Shown in pieces: positions 25,195 to 37,417 of a stretch of DNA of 64,000 bases. Location of the stretch: contig KN880506.1 of the NCBI GenBank assembly GCA_000934385.1, positions 44,359 to 108,358 of the forward strand, given 5' to 3'. The notes beneath the pieces are model-generated. The model was given only the letters and a program-made list of their open reading frames with translations, was not told where the DNA came from and made no database searches. Both the position numbers and the translations under genes were made by a program. The first letter of the stretch is position 1; each line of letters begins with the position of its first letter. This stretch comes from Cylindrobasidium torrendii FP15055 ss-10 (taxonomy: Eukaryota > Basidiomycota > Agaricomycetes > Agaricales > Physalacriaceae).

Positions 25195-28100
25195 ATGGAC
25201 GGCGATTTCGAACGTTTCTTGGATGATCATGATCCTAATGTATGTGGGCCTACATCTCCATTCACTTTCCTGCTGATGGCCATTGTGTGAAGCCAGAGCG
25301 CTGGATGTTCAGTGCACTTGAACGGTTGGATGATGAGGTATCTGGACATATACCTCCATTTCTGACGATGGCTCATTTTGTATCAGAGAGGAGAGGACCA
25401 GGAGATGTCGGCCAGCGAGCGTGAACGTCGACAGAATGAAATAGTAATTGGGCATGCACCTTCGTATTTGCGGATGGCTCACTCTGTATCAGGAAAAGGA
25501 ATACAAGAGAAGGGCGTGCAACAGATTGGCGCGTCTCACTAATGAGATGATGGTATTTGTGCATATAGGTCCATTTTGTTGATGGCTCATTTCGTATCAG
25601 GCTACAAAGCACGAACGTCGGCAAGATGATGTTAAGGGGCGCAGATACATACCATCGTTTCTGCGGTAACTTACTTTGCATCAGGCTATGGAGCTCGAGA
25701 GCATGCCGGACAGCAACTCACAGAAAGTCCACCTTTTGGCCAGACATGGGAACATGTGCTACGAGCGCTGTGAGGCCACTGGGAAAAAGGGGGACCTTGA
25801 CCGCTCCGTAGCAACTTTTCGTCGCGCTTTAAAGCTTCCTGGCCTTGATGTAGCTATGGTCGCGTCTTTGCTGGACGATCTTGGGATCGGCCTCGCAACG
25901 TACTCCTTCAAATTCCGTCTCTTCGACGATATCGACGAGGCCATCGACCTACTCCAAAACTCAGTGAATCGGAGGAAGGATGATGATTTATCCATGCCGG
26001 AGTGTCTTTCCACCCTTGGGTCCGCATTAATGTTGCGCTTCGACCATGCTGGCAAACTTGAAGACATTGATAAGTCAGTCACAGCCCATCAGCAAGCCGT
26101 CAAACTTTCAGAAAGCCATCCTAGCCATCTCATTTTCCTCGCCAACTATGGCGACAGTCTGTGCTGCCGGTTTGAAAGCACCGGCCACATTGCAGATCTG
26201 GAAAATGCAATACATGCTCATCGCCGCGCTGTGGATCTCACAACCCCAGACGACCAGCTTCTACCGTGGCGATTAGGCTGTCTGGGACGCTCGCTCCGAA
26301 ACAAATTTGACCACTTAGGTCATGTTCAAGACATCGACGCAGCCATTGAAGCAAGTCAACGAGCTGCATATCTGACAGCGAGCAGTCACTCTGTCTGTGC
26401 GCGGCATCTGGATAGCATTGGGACAAATTTAGCCCTGCGCGTCACTCGCTTTGGCGGCTTAGAGAGTCTAGACAAGGCCATCAACGCACATGAACGTGCC
26501 ATTCGACTTACACCAGAAGATCATATTCGAATGCCTCAGTATCTGCACAATCTTTCTGGCTCTCTGATGCGACGCTTCTATGAAACCCAGCGCCTAGAAG
26601 ATATCAACAAGGCCTTGTCAGCACTGAAACGCGCTATAGCTCTGATTCCTGACAAACGTTCGTACTTACCGACGTTTCTGACTTGTCTGGCAAGCTGTTA
26701 TTCATGTCGTTTCGAAAATGGCGGAGATTTGGGAGATCTTGAGAAATCCATTTCTGCGCAACAACGCGCAGTAGACTTGACTCCAGAAGGTCATTCCAGG
26801 CGTGCTTCTTTTCTGCATAATCTTGGGAACTCCCTGTGCGCACAATACAGATACACCGACAGTTTTGACAGTGTAGAGCAGGCAACCATCGTACTCCGTC
26901 AGGCTGTAAATATGACGCCAAGCGACCACGCACAGTTGCTTAAACGACTCACCAGCCTTGGGACAATACTTAGGTGTCGCTTTGGCGGAACTGGTGACCC
27001 TGCGGACCTCAACGAAGCTATTTCAATGGGAAAGCGTGCAGTCGAACTTACTACATATGACAGCATAGCCCTTCCGGGATGCCTCGCCAGTCTCGGGCAA
27101 TCCCTCGTTCGGCGTTTCCAGGATGCTGGGGACGTTGTAGACATAGAGGACGCCGCGGCAGCACTTGCAAAGTCTATCGAAATCACTCCCGAGGGGAATC
27201 CACATCTATCAGGACGCCTGGCGACCTATGGAACCGCACGCAGAGACCAGTATGAACTTACTGGGAGCCTCGACTACCTGGCAGACGCGGTGGCAGCGCA
27301 TTCCAAAGCTTTAGAATTGATTTTCGAGGACCATCCGCGGTTTGCTGACTACCTCGATAATCTGGGCGCGTCTCTGAGCGCCCGAGGTGTTGCCACAAAG
27401 AATATGGAAGACATCGAAAGAGCGATAGAGATGCAGCGCCGCGCTGTAAAGCTTTCGCCAAACGACCATCCTCAGACAGTAGCCATCATCAAGAGTCTTG
27501 GGAGCACCTATTGCAATCTCGTGCGCGAAAAATTTTCCATAAGCGACTGCGTCGAGGCGCTGAAGATTTTCCACACTGCGGCATTTGCGAAAGGGTCTTT
27601 TTCAGAGTCCCTGAAAGCCGCTAAAGTGCTGGTCCGTATGGTGGACATGTATCCTGCCGTGAAGGGCGCTCATGACATTGATATTCTGTCTGTGTATGCG
27701 CGCATCCTGGAGTCGATCCCAAAGGTCGCATGGGTCGGACACATATTTTCTAAGCGATACAAAGAGTTGTCGAAGCTCATGGACCATGTGGGCATGGCCG
27801 TTGCAGCAGCTATCGAAGCCGGGAAGAATACGTTGGCCTTGGAATGGTTTGAAGGTAGTAAATCTTTTTTCTTGCTTCCGAAACGACTAGCTGACAATGG
27901 TTTATACACAGCCGGACGTGCCATTGTCTGGAGTCAGGTTCAAAACCTTCGTACGCCGCACGATGAGTTGTTTGAATGGTACCCAGAGGAGGCGAAAAAC
28001 TTTGTGCAAGTAGCTGCTGATCTTGAGCGGGCCACTAAACGGGAAGCGCTCGTCGACGACGACGCCGATGAGGGCATGATACGCAAAAGCCTCGAGGAAC

Positions 28101-29448
28101 AAGGAATTTCTCATCGCCGCCTAGCCACACGATATGAAGCCCTTGTCGAGGAAATCCGAGGGCTGCCTGGACTCGACGGCTTCTTACGTCCTAGGGGAAT
28201 CGAGCAGCTGAAAGCCGCTGCTCGCGAGAGCCTCGTTGTCTGCATAAACGTGGATTTGAAGCGCTGTAGCGCGCTTCTTCTGCCTGAAGCATCGACGGGA
28301 AAAGACGTTCATCATGTACCTCTTCCCGACCTCTCCTTGATGTGCTGTACAGTCTGGAAATCTACGCTGGACTCGTACCGACGCCAGGAAGCTCAACAGG
28401 CAAGAGCTGGCTACCTATCACCTTTCACTCTGGACGACAGTGCCGAAGAACCACCAGAGGCCATTATTCTCCGACTTCTTGCAGAGATGTGGAACTGGGT
28501 TGTAAAACCAGTATTAGACGCAGTCGAAGGCATTGGCGCTGCTGAGGAAGGACTTCTTCATATCACTTGGTGTATGTCCGACGACCTTTCGTTTCTTCCC
28601 CTTCATGCCGCTGGACTGTACGACTCGGAGGACGATGCGACGAAGGCGTTCAACAGGATCGTGTCATCATACATTCCCACGCTCGCCTCTATCTTACCCC
28701 GTGGTTCGCCTCGAGCGCAAGCAGACGAGCAGACGGGCAAGATATCCGTTGTGATACAGCCAGACTCGCCAGCCAGCTCTACGATGCCCGCCTTGCGCGG
28801 CACGATCACAGAGGCAGATAAAATCCGTGCCCACATACCTGCGAACGACTTTACTCTACTCGAAGGAGCGGCCGGAACGGTATCAAATGTCCTGGATGCT
28901 ATGCAGCACCATCCATGGGTGCATCTTGCCTGCCATGGTATCCAGAACGCTGCCGAGCCACTCGAGAGCGCTCTCGTACTGCACGACGGCCGCCTCACTC
29001 TCTCCAAGATGATGGAAACGAGCCTACCTAACGCTGAGCTGGCCTTTCTCTCTGCTTGCGAGACGGCAATGGGCGATAGCAATGTCCCTAACGAGGCCGT
29101 GCACCTCGCTGCAGGCATGCTTGGAGCGGGATACAAGACTGTCATCGGGACACTGTGGTCGATTGGGGATTACGAGGCGCCGCTTGTTGCGGATGTGTTC
29201 TATCGCACCTTGTTGCAGGAGAAGAGGACGACAGGAAAGCTGGACGCAGCATATGCGCTTCACAAGGCTGTTGAGGCGTTGAGGAAGAAGGTGGGAGAGA
29301 GGGAGTTTGTTCGCTGGATGCCGTTTGTGCACTACGGTCTCAGGGACCCGTCTGCAAGCATGTCAAAGGAAGATATACAGAAGGTACGCCGTTATAATGT
29401 GTTACAAGAAAAACGATATCTGACTTCGTACAGAAGGAGCATGTTTGA
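25195..29448 (+). CDS. TPR-CHAT protein 1 (intact)
   Basis: Predicted 1,297 residues. Exons are 25195..25239, 25293..25337, 25387..25443, 25493..25552, 25601..25630, 25685..27854, 27912..29383 and 29434..29448. A charged helical N-terminus (about 1-90) precedes a long array of degenerate TPR repeats (about 95-700, recurring DIDEAI and LGxxLxxRF patterns), then a helical linker and the C-terminal CHAT domain (about 900-1280). The caspase-like dyad is present: HLACHG (His about 1144) and FLSACETA (Cys about 1185), with the following HLAAGMLGAGY. CHAT proteases belong to the separase/caspase clan; bacterial TPR-CHAT proteins cleave target proteins in defence systems. Fungal roles are unknown. 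The intron after WFEG is 57 bp without stops, so the frame also reads through it. Only copy of four here without a lesion. Confidence 0.85.
25240..25684 (+). repeat. five related phase-0 introns alternating with mini-exons
   Basis: Introns 25240..25292, 25338..25386, 25444..25492, 25553..25600 and 25631..25684 all lie between codons and resemble each other along their length. The 3' ends read GATGGCTCATTTTGTATCAG with few changes in introns 2-4, and more loosely in 1 and 5. The exons between them (45, 57, 60 and 30 bp) are less alike, though exon 3 and exon 5 share an ACGTCG-CA-ATGA block. Confidence 0.7.
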
Positions 29449-29957
29449 GCGACAAAGCAAAGGACTGTGTTCTCGGGGATCGTGTTTGATATCGAGTGAG
29501 CTAATACAAGCACTCACGGCGTACTGGATATACTGCACAGGACATTTTTACCCAATTTTTACGATACTACATGGCGACTGGACTTTGGACTGCCACCTAG
29601 CCTTCGACCAATCATGCCCCCTCCTCGGTTGGTTCCCACTGCCACCTTACGATCATCACGAACTTCTCGTTGTACATGTGACTTGTACTACTATGAATTG
29701 ATGGGAAATATCTATTGTCTAATTTTACCCTTCTACCTTCTGTCCCCACCCCGCAGCCCAGACGGTGGCCACTGGGCCCTGTCCGCTCTTGAACGCGTCA
29801 GTCACGTGCAGAAGCCGTGACCGATCAACATTAGATGCCGAATCGAGGCCTGCCAATACTTGTCCTTTTACCACCATCAACAACCAGCAGTCACTGCATC
29901 AAGACGCAGCGACTTTCCCGCCCTTTCAACACTACACTTAAGCAACACTTTCGAACA
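29449..29957. other. intergenic; histone H4 promoter
   Basis: About 510 bp between the TPR-CHAT gene and histone H4. No further gene seen; the segment next to 29958 should be the H4 promoter and 5' UTR. Confidence 0.5.
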
Positions 29958-30490
<533 letters not shown>

Positions 30491-31226
30491 GCAGCTACCC
30501 TCGGCTGCTCTCTATCGTGCGTCGTCTGCCACGTCGACGAAATACGCTGACTCACTCCCCGCAGTCAACTATAATGACACTCAAGACCTATTTTTCTCTA
30601 TGTGGTTAATGGATAATCATGTTGCTTTGTATTCACATCTTGTAACCATGCCATACGGTCCTGAATGCACGCCTTAAGGCTATGGAATATCATGGTCGAG
30701 GTTGCACACGGCGGTCCCAGTCCCCAAGTACATCATTGCAATGCCCGTCTGAGTGTTGTTGTACATGTGATGGCAAGTAAGTTGCATCTGCATGGCCATG
30801 AAAGTGATTTTTCAAATGTCCCATTTCACGCCCCGTCGTTGTCTGAATTGTTATACTCTTTATCTCGTGGCTCGGGGTGGGCCAGGGGGAGGAATGGATT
30901 TCGCACACCATCAGTCTGCAGATCGACTGGAAATGGTAGGCCCGTGCGCCATCAAAAATGATCGGAGGCCAGTCGAGGATGGAGAGTTTGCTGTGGCGCA
31001 CAAGATATCGACGAGGAAGTCAAGGGTAGGTGGAAGTGTGGCGTCGCAGGGGGGGGGGGGTGAAATGGGATTCTGAGGGGATCAATTAGAAGCCACCTTT
31101 CATGATGCGGTAAACAATCAGAGAGCAGCAGCTACATGGGATCTCGCCAATTACGCGACCAGAGACATTCTCAAACATTCGCAATCCTATCCCTTCGTTC
31201 ACACGGCCATCTCACAGCTAGAAACG
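30491..31226. other. intergenic
   Basis: About 735 bp holding the H4 3' region and the upstream region of the glycosyltransferase. A G-run lies near 31050-31060. No gene recognised. Confidence 0.45.
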
Positions 31227-32666
31227 ATGTCAACTATTAGTCGACCGCGACTCCTTGTCTTCCCAGGATGTTACCCCAGCCATAATATTGTCATGCTCAA
31301 CGCTGTATGGCCCCTGCTCGAAGATTTCACCCTACATCTCATCGTTCACTCCCGCAAATACGCGATTCGGGGCATTCAGTCTGCAGGTCTTCCTCTTTCG
31401 CCTCTCGAGAATGGAAACCTCATTCTCGATGTGATCAAGGACGGAGAGTTCGAAGACGACCCTCTGCCGTTTGCATTCTTCGCTGGCCCACAAATGGCGT
31501 CTACTCTCGACGCGACGCTTAGCGTTCTCAAGTCACGATACACATTCAAGGTTATCGTGATTGGCATCATGTATGCGCCCACTTTCGACGTCTTGAGAGC
31601 CCATGGCCTGCAGCTTGTCCTTCTTTGTCCGAACGCATTTTCCTTCTTCAACATGTTCTGGCGCGTATCTCCCAAGGCAGCGGTCGATGACATGGATGGC
31701 GTTGTTGTTGTCCCTGGCCTCAAAGCACGGAACGGCGAGCCCATCCGGATTCTGAACGTTGACATGCTCGAAGTTGGCACAGATTTTGTTAAAGACATCA
31801 TGGAAGGATACACCAAAAGCTCCCTCATCTTGTTTGGAAACTCGTGCACGGCATTGGAGGGTGCAGCACGCGATGCAGTCGAAGGCGACCCGACCTCTTG
31901 GTCAAAGGTGCCCTCTTTCCTTGTCGGACCTATCTGCCCAGACTGGTTCATCCACGCCATCACGAACGAATCCACACGGAAAGCACACAGCGCCAAACTC
32001 GAGCCAGACCAAAAACGCTGCATCGATTTCCTCGATAGGCAAGAGCCCCGGTCGACACTGTACATCACCCTCGGTGGCGGACGCCATTTCTCCCCCGCCC
32101 AGCTCCGTGTCCTGCATGGCATTCTGCGCAAATACAGTATCCCTTGCCTGCTCGTCAACCTGTCCCCGCTAGACATCAAGGAGATCCTTCCCGAGATAGA
32201 CGAAGCGACTTTCTTGGCGGTAAAGTGGGCCCCACAGTTGGATGTGCTCGTCCACCCTGCGACGAGGGTGTTCTTGACGCACTGCGGCTGGGGAGGGACG
32301 ACAGAGGCTTTACTGGCTGGAATCCCAATGATCTCGATGCCGGTGTATGGTGACCAGTTCCTCGATGCTAAGTGGGCCTGTGCGCTTGGAGTATCGTTTG
32401 GAGAAGCGTCTGTGCATCGCCGTGTCTTGGTGCATCCCGTCTTGGCGGAGAAGAGTCCGCTGTGGATGGACGAGGAAGGTAAACAGCTTGAGGGACTGAT
32501 TAGAACGGCATTCACGAAGGAATACGAGCATCAGTACGAGGAAATCAAGGCAGCCACGGAGGAGATTGGGGCCCGGATGAGGATGGAAATTCTGGATAAG
32601 GAAGGGGCAAAGTGGCAGGAGGTGAAGAAGATGAAGATGGCGGTCACGGCACTATGTGATAAGTGA
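31227..32666 (+). CDS. UDP-glycosyltransferase (GT1 family)
   Basis: Intronless 479-residue frame. The N-terminal acceptor domain (LLVFPGCYPSHNIVMLNAVWPLL) is followed by a C-terminal donor domain with the UGT signature: WAPQLDVLVHPATRVFLTHCGWGG, then TTEALLAGIPMISMPVYGDQFLDAKW. TLYITLGGGRHFS is the usual start of the donor domain. GT1 enzymes move sugar from UDP-sugar to small lipophilic acceptors such as sterols or xenobiotics; in plants the closing D-Q pair of this signature contacts the sugar. No transmembrane anchor is visible at the C-terminus, so it is likely cytosolic. Lack of introns is unusual next to its intron-rich neighbours and may reflect retrocopying or transfer; that is inference. 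Confidence 0.9.
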   Translation: MSTISRPRLLVFPGCYPSHNIVMLNAVWPLLEDFTLHLIVHSRKYAIRGIQSAGLPLSPLENGNLILDVIKDGEFEDDPLPFAFFAGPQMASTLDATLSVLKSRYTFKVIVIGIMYAPTFDVLRAHGLQLVLLCPNAFSFFNMFWRVSPKAAVDDMDGVVVVPGLKARNGEPIRILNVDMLEVGTDFVKDIMEGYTKSSLILFGNSCTALEGAARDAVEGDPTSWSKVPSFLVGPICPDWFIHAITNESTRKAHSAKLEPDQKRCIDFLDRQEPRSTLYITLGGGRHFSPAQLRVLHGILRKYSIPCLLVNLSPLDIKEILPEIDEATFLAVKWAPQLDVLVHPATRVFLTHCGWGGTTEALLAGIPMISMPVYGDQFLDAKWACALGVSFGEASVHRRVLVHPVLAEKSPLWMDEEGKQLEGLIRTAFTKEYEHQYEEIKAATEEIGARMRMEILDKEGAKWQEVKKMKMAVTALCDK

Positions 32667-32895
32667 TTTATGGTACCACCTTCGAGGTCGTGGTCTCTTC
32701 CTGATGGCGGGACGGTTGTACGGACATGTATGCAGGCTTGCATTCGATACGGGAATCTCGTGTGACACTATCGTGCATGATTGGGCAGTAGCACTCGGCT
32801 GGGGTAATACACAAGGGATTGGTATATCTACAACATCTAGCCTGAGATTCAGAAATCGCATTCAACATGAAGCTTTTCACCACGCACCACAAAGT

Positions 32896-33366
32896 CTACT
32901 TTTTCTTCTTCGGTTTCTTCTTCTTCACGCCCCCACTCGCGGCCGCTGGTACACTCTGCACGGCTGCAGGCTGCGGTGTGCTCGCCCTCGCCGCTTCTGG
33001 TGCTCTGGCCGTCTCCAAAACGATTGGCGCCGCGCGCTTGTTCTGCATCTTCTCCATCAGGGAGAGGTTCAGCGCTTCGAAGCGGTTCAGGAATATCGAA
33101 GACTGTGTCTTGAATTTGATGCATTCGGTATCATCTGTGATTTTGAGGACAAGCTTTCCCTCCGCTGCGCGCCATTTTATGACATATCGCGTCTGGAGGT
33201 AAGTTAGACTTCATATATTATCGCCGAACAATGTGGGGGAGTGTAGATGAACTACGGCCGGATGGATAGAAGAAGTTTGAGATTATCGACGCACTTTTAC
33301 TGGTGATTTCGTGTACAGCTTCTCTGCTGCGTCCTGGAAGTCGTGCCAGGACGAGATGTAGACCAT
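32896..33366 (-). CDS. SRP9: signal recognition particle subunit SRP9
   Basis: Predicted 122 residues from exons (complement) 33295..33366 and 32896..33192, intron 102 bp, phase 0. The SRP9 domain occupies about residues 1-85: MVYISSWHDFQDAAEKLY, then TRYVIKWRAAEGKLVLKITDD and CIKFKTQSSIFLNRFEALN. The Ala/Pro-rich tail ends in a Lys cluster (GGVKKKKPKKKK). SRP9 pairs with SRP14 on the Alu domain of SRP RNA and delays elongation during targeting to the ER. The first exon ends exactly where the beta-sheet region begins, and the frame across the join gives the conserved TDD motif. A large open frame on the opposite strand overlaps it but encodes nothing recognisable. Confidence 0.85.
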
Positions 33367-34250
33367 CGCATCCGGAGAGGTATAGTGTCACGCTGTCACG
33401 ATCGGGCACTCAAACCGGGATCGCACCGACATCCGAGGCACCATAAGTCAGGTTTGAACATAATCTGGAGTATCCTTCATTTGAATGGCATAAATACTCT
33501 CTAGAAGCTATGGGTTTCCAACTTGAACTTCTGTTTTGATTTTGACTAGGCTACAAGATGCATCTGAAGTGACAATTCTCTTCGACGAAAGAATGACCCG
33601 AGATACCATATAGTGATCTTTTCTGGCTCACAATTGCTCCAGCATGAATTTAATGTCAAAGGGGCTGGAATCGTGCAATAGGTCTGATGCATGAGGCTAT
33701 TGGCAGTATCCGACGCTGGCATGCACGCGCGAGTAAGGCCGCCAACCACGATGTATACAAATGGTAACATAACGAAGCATTGATTTGTCGAGTTGATAAT
33801 CGCTAACGTCTGAGAGCCGGTGTGAGCGCACACTATGTTCAAAAGACAATTTGAGACCCTCTGCTTGGCACACGAACACTAGTCGGTAATCCACCCTGAG
33901 AAATCTACACAGACAATGAGATACGCCTTCAATGATCCACTGTAGTTCTGTGAAATTAAATATCTTAATCTGCTTCCTATATCTCCCCCCGCGTAAACAA
34001 AGAATCTGACAGGTCCTCCCGGTGGTATGTCTCAAACGCAGGAAATCAAGTGCCGGCATATTAATTCTGGATTCGCGATTCGGAAAACAGCCAAATATTC
34101 AAGTCAAAAAGACAAGGGAAGGCGCATCATGGGCCAGGCATTTTGTTCTGACTACCTATCGAAATTAACTGTCCCAACAATGCGCCAGTGAAGGCCGACG
34201 CGAGGCTCTTTGTGAGCTCTACACTGTAAATGAGCCCAGCCTGAGAGCGG
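33367..34250. other. intergenic
   Basis: About 880 bp between divergent genes. No convincing open frame. A B-box-like sequence near 33415 lacks the rest of a tRNA. Confidence 0.45.
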
Positions 34251-34258
34251 TATATAAA
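34251..34258 (+). promoter_or_regulatory. TATA box of the gene at 34358
   Basis: TATATAAA lies about 107 bp upstream of the ATG, followed by a CAA/CTC-rich leader typical of highly expressed fungal genes. Confidence 0.55.
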
Positions 34259-34357
34259 ACCTCGAAGAATCTGAGCTCCTCATCCCACAAGTTGTACACA
34301 CTCTCCAGCAACACCACTCTACAACAACACCACTCTTCACTCTCAAACACTCTCAAC

Positions 34358-34798
34358 ATGAACACCTCCCAGGCTACCCGCGGACAAGTCCCCTCCTCCA
34401 CTGGTCAACCCAAGAGCCAGAACACTGCGTCCCTTGCGTCCTCGAACGTCTTGCCCCGCAAGAAGTCAAGCATCTTCGATCGCGGCGCTGACGCCTCCCG
34501 TGCTCCCCTTAACGTTCAGGTCAGCCGTACCGTCGAGTACGAGAAAGACGTGCGCCTCTCATCCATGAAGACTGTCGGCACCGTGACCTCTGGCCAGCAA
34601 CCGGCGTCAACCAACTCAAACTCATCGAGCAAGTCATCTGGTGGTCTCCAGACACCTTCGGATCCTCGTCTCCAGAAGAAGCCCTCCCGCGCACAACTGC
34701 TCAAGAAGAAATCGAGCCAGATGTTGCGCGCTGCCGCAGTTGCCCTTGGGCAGGTACCTCCTCTTCCCAAAGATGCACACACCATAGCTCGCAAGTAG
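34358..34798 (+). CDS. small disordered basic protein, function unknown
   Basis: Single-exon frame of 146 residues with a strong promoter context (TATA box at 34251, CA-rich leader without ATG). The protein is rich in Ser, Gln, Lys and Pro, has no signal peptide or membrane helix, and contains two short basic blocks (PRKKSSIFDRG and LLKKKSSQMLRAAA). The latter could be a short amphipathic helix. I do not recognise the family. The promoter and the clean frame are the reasons for calling it a gene. Confidence 0.6.
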   Translation: MNTSQATRGQVPSSTGQPKSQNTASLASSNVLPRKKSSIFDRGADASRAPLNVQVSRTVEYEKDVRLSSMKTVGTVTSGQQPASTNSNSSSKSSGGLQTPSDPRLQKKPSRAQLLKKKSSQMLRAAAVALGQVPPLPKDAHTIARK

Positions 34799-35144
34799 CC
34801 GCCTACCGCGCTCGAAATCAGGATATCTACGTACCGCAATAGTCTATTTTGTTCTGAATAATTTGATGATCGCCAATTGTAATGTTTTTGGAACAATGGA
34901 TAGAAACTTTGGCCCAAATGGAGACATCGACGCTCTTGGAACCGAGATTCAAGTAACCCGACGTCTCTACCTCGCTTTAAGTGTCAGCGAGTCTAGCCTA
35001 GCCGCTCATACGTATTCCAGGCGCATTGGGAGGAGAGGCGCATTTGGCGAGGTGGTTCAAGAGCCCTATCAAATGATGCCATCAAAATACGGACCGAGTC
35101 CGCGGCACAGCCACGTAAGTATTTATTGCTTCCATTCCGCTATC
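34799..35144. other. intergenic
   Basis: About 345 bp between the small disordered protein and Mid1. No gene seen. Confidence 0.5.
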
Positions 35145-36641
35145 ATGAAGCTCCCGCAAAGCCTGTGGCTGCTGGTCACCGCAGCACTGGCGGCTGCCCA
35201 GACACGCCAAACACTCTCGCTGGAGAAGATACAGGCGGCCACAAAATCGCAGACGTTCACAATACCAGCAGCAGCCAACTTGACAGTGTCCGTCGCCGTC
35301 TGTGATACTGGAACCAGCCCTACGTTTTTCGTCACAAATTCTTCCTCAAATGCGCAAGACCCTGGCCACAGTGCGGGAACTGATATATATCAAATCACGC
35401 TCGAGAATGGGATGGGCAATTTCACTGGCTCGTTTGCGTCTGGAGGTGTGCTTTCGGTGGAGACGTCCAATCCAGGATACGAAGTTGCAGTGTCTGAATT
35501 TGGTGCGCAACACATATAATGGCCTTTGTTTTTGCTTACAAGTATGTAGGCCCTATGCACCGCTCACTGGCTTTGGCACCACTGCTTGGCGATACCACAA
35601 ACAATCAAGCCATTATATTCTCTCCCTCGGTCGCGAAGACGTCCTATGTTGTATCCACATACCCCAATTACACTCTTCCCGCGGCCAACACATCCCTTCC
35701 AGACGCATCTGTTGTCAATGAAACATTTCGACTGCTTGTCACGAAGACAGCTAACCGGCCCACTTTGCTCTCTGGCTGCGCGTTGCGCGCAGCCTCGGAA
35801 AACTTCGAAGGGACTGTCGTGGATGAGCGTTTATGGCACAAGGACCTGAATGGATGGAGGAACCAGTATATTCTGGATGGTCTATCGCCGCAAACGAACT
35901 ATTCTGCATATGTGGTGATTGATGAAGGCAAAGTGAGCGGTCCACTTTCCTTCGTTACCAAGTCGTGTATGTTCTTCCATGCTGCTCAGCCATTGGCATT
36001 GTTGACTGATCTCATCTATAGCGGGATTTGCCTGCTCGCTACTGTCTTCTTTGCCCTATTGCCCCAACATCGCGTACGCCGTCCCACTCCCTGCGCCAGC
36101 CAATAGCGATTTCGGCACCTACAACGCAACGAACCTACCGAGCAGCATCTCCGAACCGCTCTTATCCTCCATAACGAACTTCACAACGACCTTGACGACT
36201 TTTGCCTGTGGACGCGACATGTATTCACCCCTTGTAACTTGTCAAGACTGTCAACGCGAGTACCGGAGATGGCTCTGCACCGTCAGCTTCCCTCGCTGCG
36301 GCGAGTCTTCGCCAACCTCGTCAGGCTCAACGACTACAGACGGCGCGCAGCAGGTGTTCAGTGCGCTTGCAGCGCAGTCGACCTCTGCGACGCGCCGGAA
36401 CGAGAACTTTCCCACCTTTGGGACGGACTATGAGGCGTTATTGCCGTGCTTAGAGAGATGCAACGCTGTGGATAGAGCGTGTCCGACGTTTCTGGGCTTT
36501 CAGTGTCCTACGAAGCAGTTCGGGGCGAAAGCCAGTTATGGGGTTGGATATGTGGATAGCGGGGAGGATGGGGAGGAGGGCGGCGGCTCGTCCGGGAGGG
36601 CACAAGATAGGTACGGGAATGTATGGTGTAATTGGGGTTAG
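35145..36641 (+). CDS. MID1: Mid1 subunit of the Cch1-Mid1 calcium channel
   Basis: Predicted 464 residues from exons 35145..35502, 35550..35966 and 36022..36641, all in phase. A signal peptide (MKLPQSLWLLVTAALAAAQ) is followed by an extracellular N-glycosylated region (NLTVSV, NFTGSF, NYSAYVV) and the diagnostic C-terminal Cys-rich domain: CSLLSSLPYCPNIAYAVP, ACGRDMYSPLVTCQDCQREYRRWLC, PRC, CLERCNAVDRACP, FQCP and WCNWG. Mid1 is the regulatory partner of Cch1 in the plasma membrane and is needed for calcium entry under mating, stress or mechanical stimuli. The length is a little shorter than yeast Mid1 but the Cys framework looks complete. Confidence 0.88.
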
Positions 36642-37417
36642 AGGAAATGATAGACCGACATCTTGTTTCCGTGTTGCTTGCGGGATTGAGATGGCCTCGT
36701 AGTTGCACGAGTAGAGGCAGACCATCCAAGACGATGGGATAGACGGTGGGAATAGGTGTTGGCCACGGCTTTTGGGAAGACATCAAAGGCACAGTGATAT
36801 CGGTATGTGCACTGCTCATTGGCTTGTCAAGCTTCAAATCGTTAACACCATTTGCAGGGGTTTTCTGGTACATGGCCTCTAGTCTTGTCAAGTAGATCCA
36901 ATCATTCCATGCGTGTATTTACATTTGCTACTCAAGCAGGGTCTCAATTGCATCGTACTTGTTCATTCAATGTTACATTCCCCGCTGGCCTTGCAAGTGC
37001 GCACTGGCGAGAACAGCGATATATGCGCTCCAGTCTACGACCTTCGTTGATTGATTGATTGGACACCTTCTTGTTCCGCTTAATTGAGCTAAGGGCAACT
37101 CGCTCGCTTCATCCTGCAACGAACTACTTACAACGAACGTCGCTCGTTTCAAGAACACGAATGCATGAATGGCCAACCAAGGCCGCACCTCATGGCGGCG
37201 CACAGTGCAGTATCCACAGCCACAAGACACACAGGGCACTCCAATTCATCACCAAAGGAAACACGTCCAAGTCCATTTTAAAAGATACCAGGAGCGAAAC
37301 ACAGAATATATGGCCACAGAGGATAGGACAAATAGCAGAGTTATTATCATAGCGACCCAGGGGCCCCCGGAACCGGCTGGAAGCCCCGCCAAGAAAACAA
37401 GGAGAATCCCAGACGGC
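36642..37417. other. intergenic, convergent 3' ends
   Basis: About 775 bp. Short frames on both strands match nothing I know. Mid1 and the secreted-protein gene converge here. Confidence 0.45.

Noticed and set aside
31376..32515. Long open frame antisense to the UDP-glycosyltransferase (379 codons)
   Set aside because: It is the shadow of a GC-biased intronless gene; the product has no recognisable features while the plus-strand frame has full GT1 signatures.
32849..33124. Open frame of 91 codons overlapping SRP9 on the same strand
   Set aside because: It is a shifted frame within exon 2; the SRP9 frame has the conserved domain and Lys-rich tail.
33400..33430. tRNA-like B-box (minus strand, GGTGCGATCCC)
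   Set aside because: No matching A-box or acceptor stem within tRNA distance.
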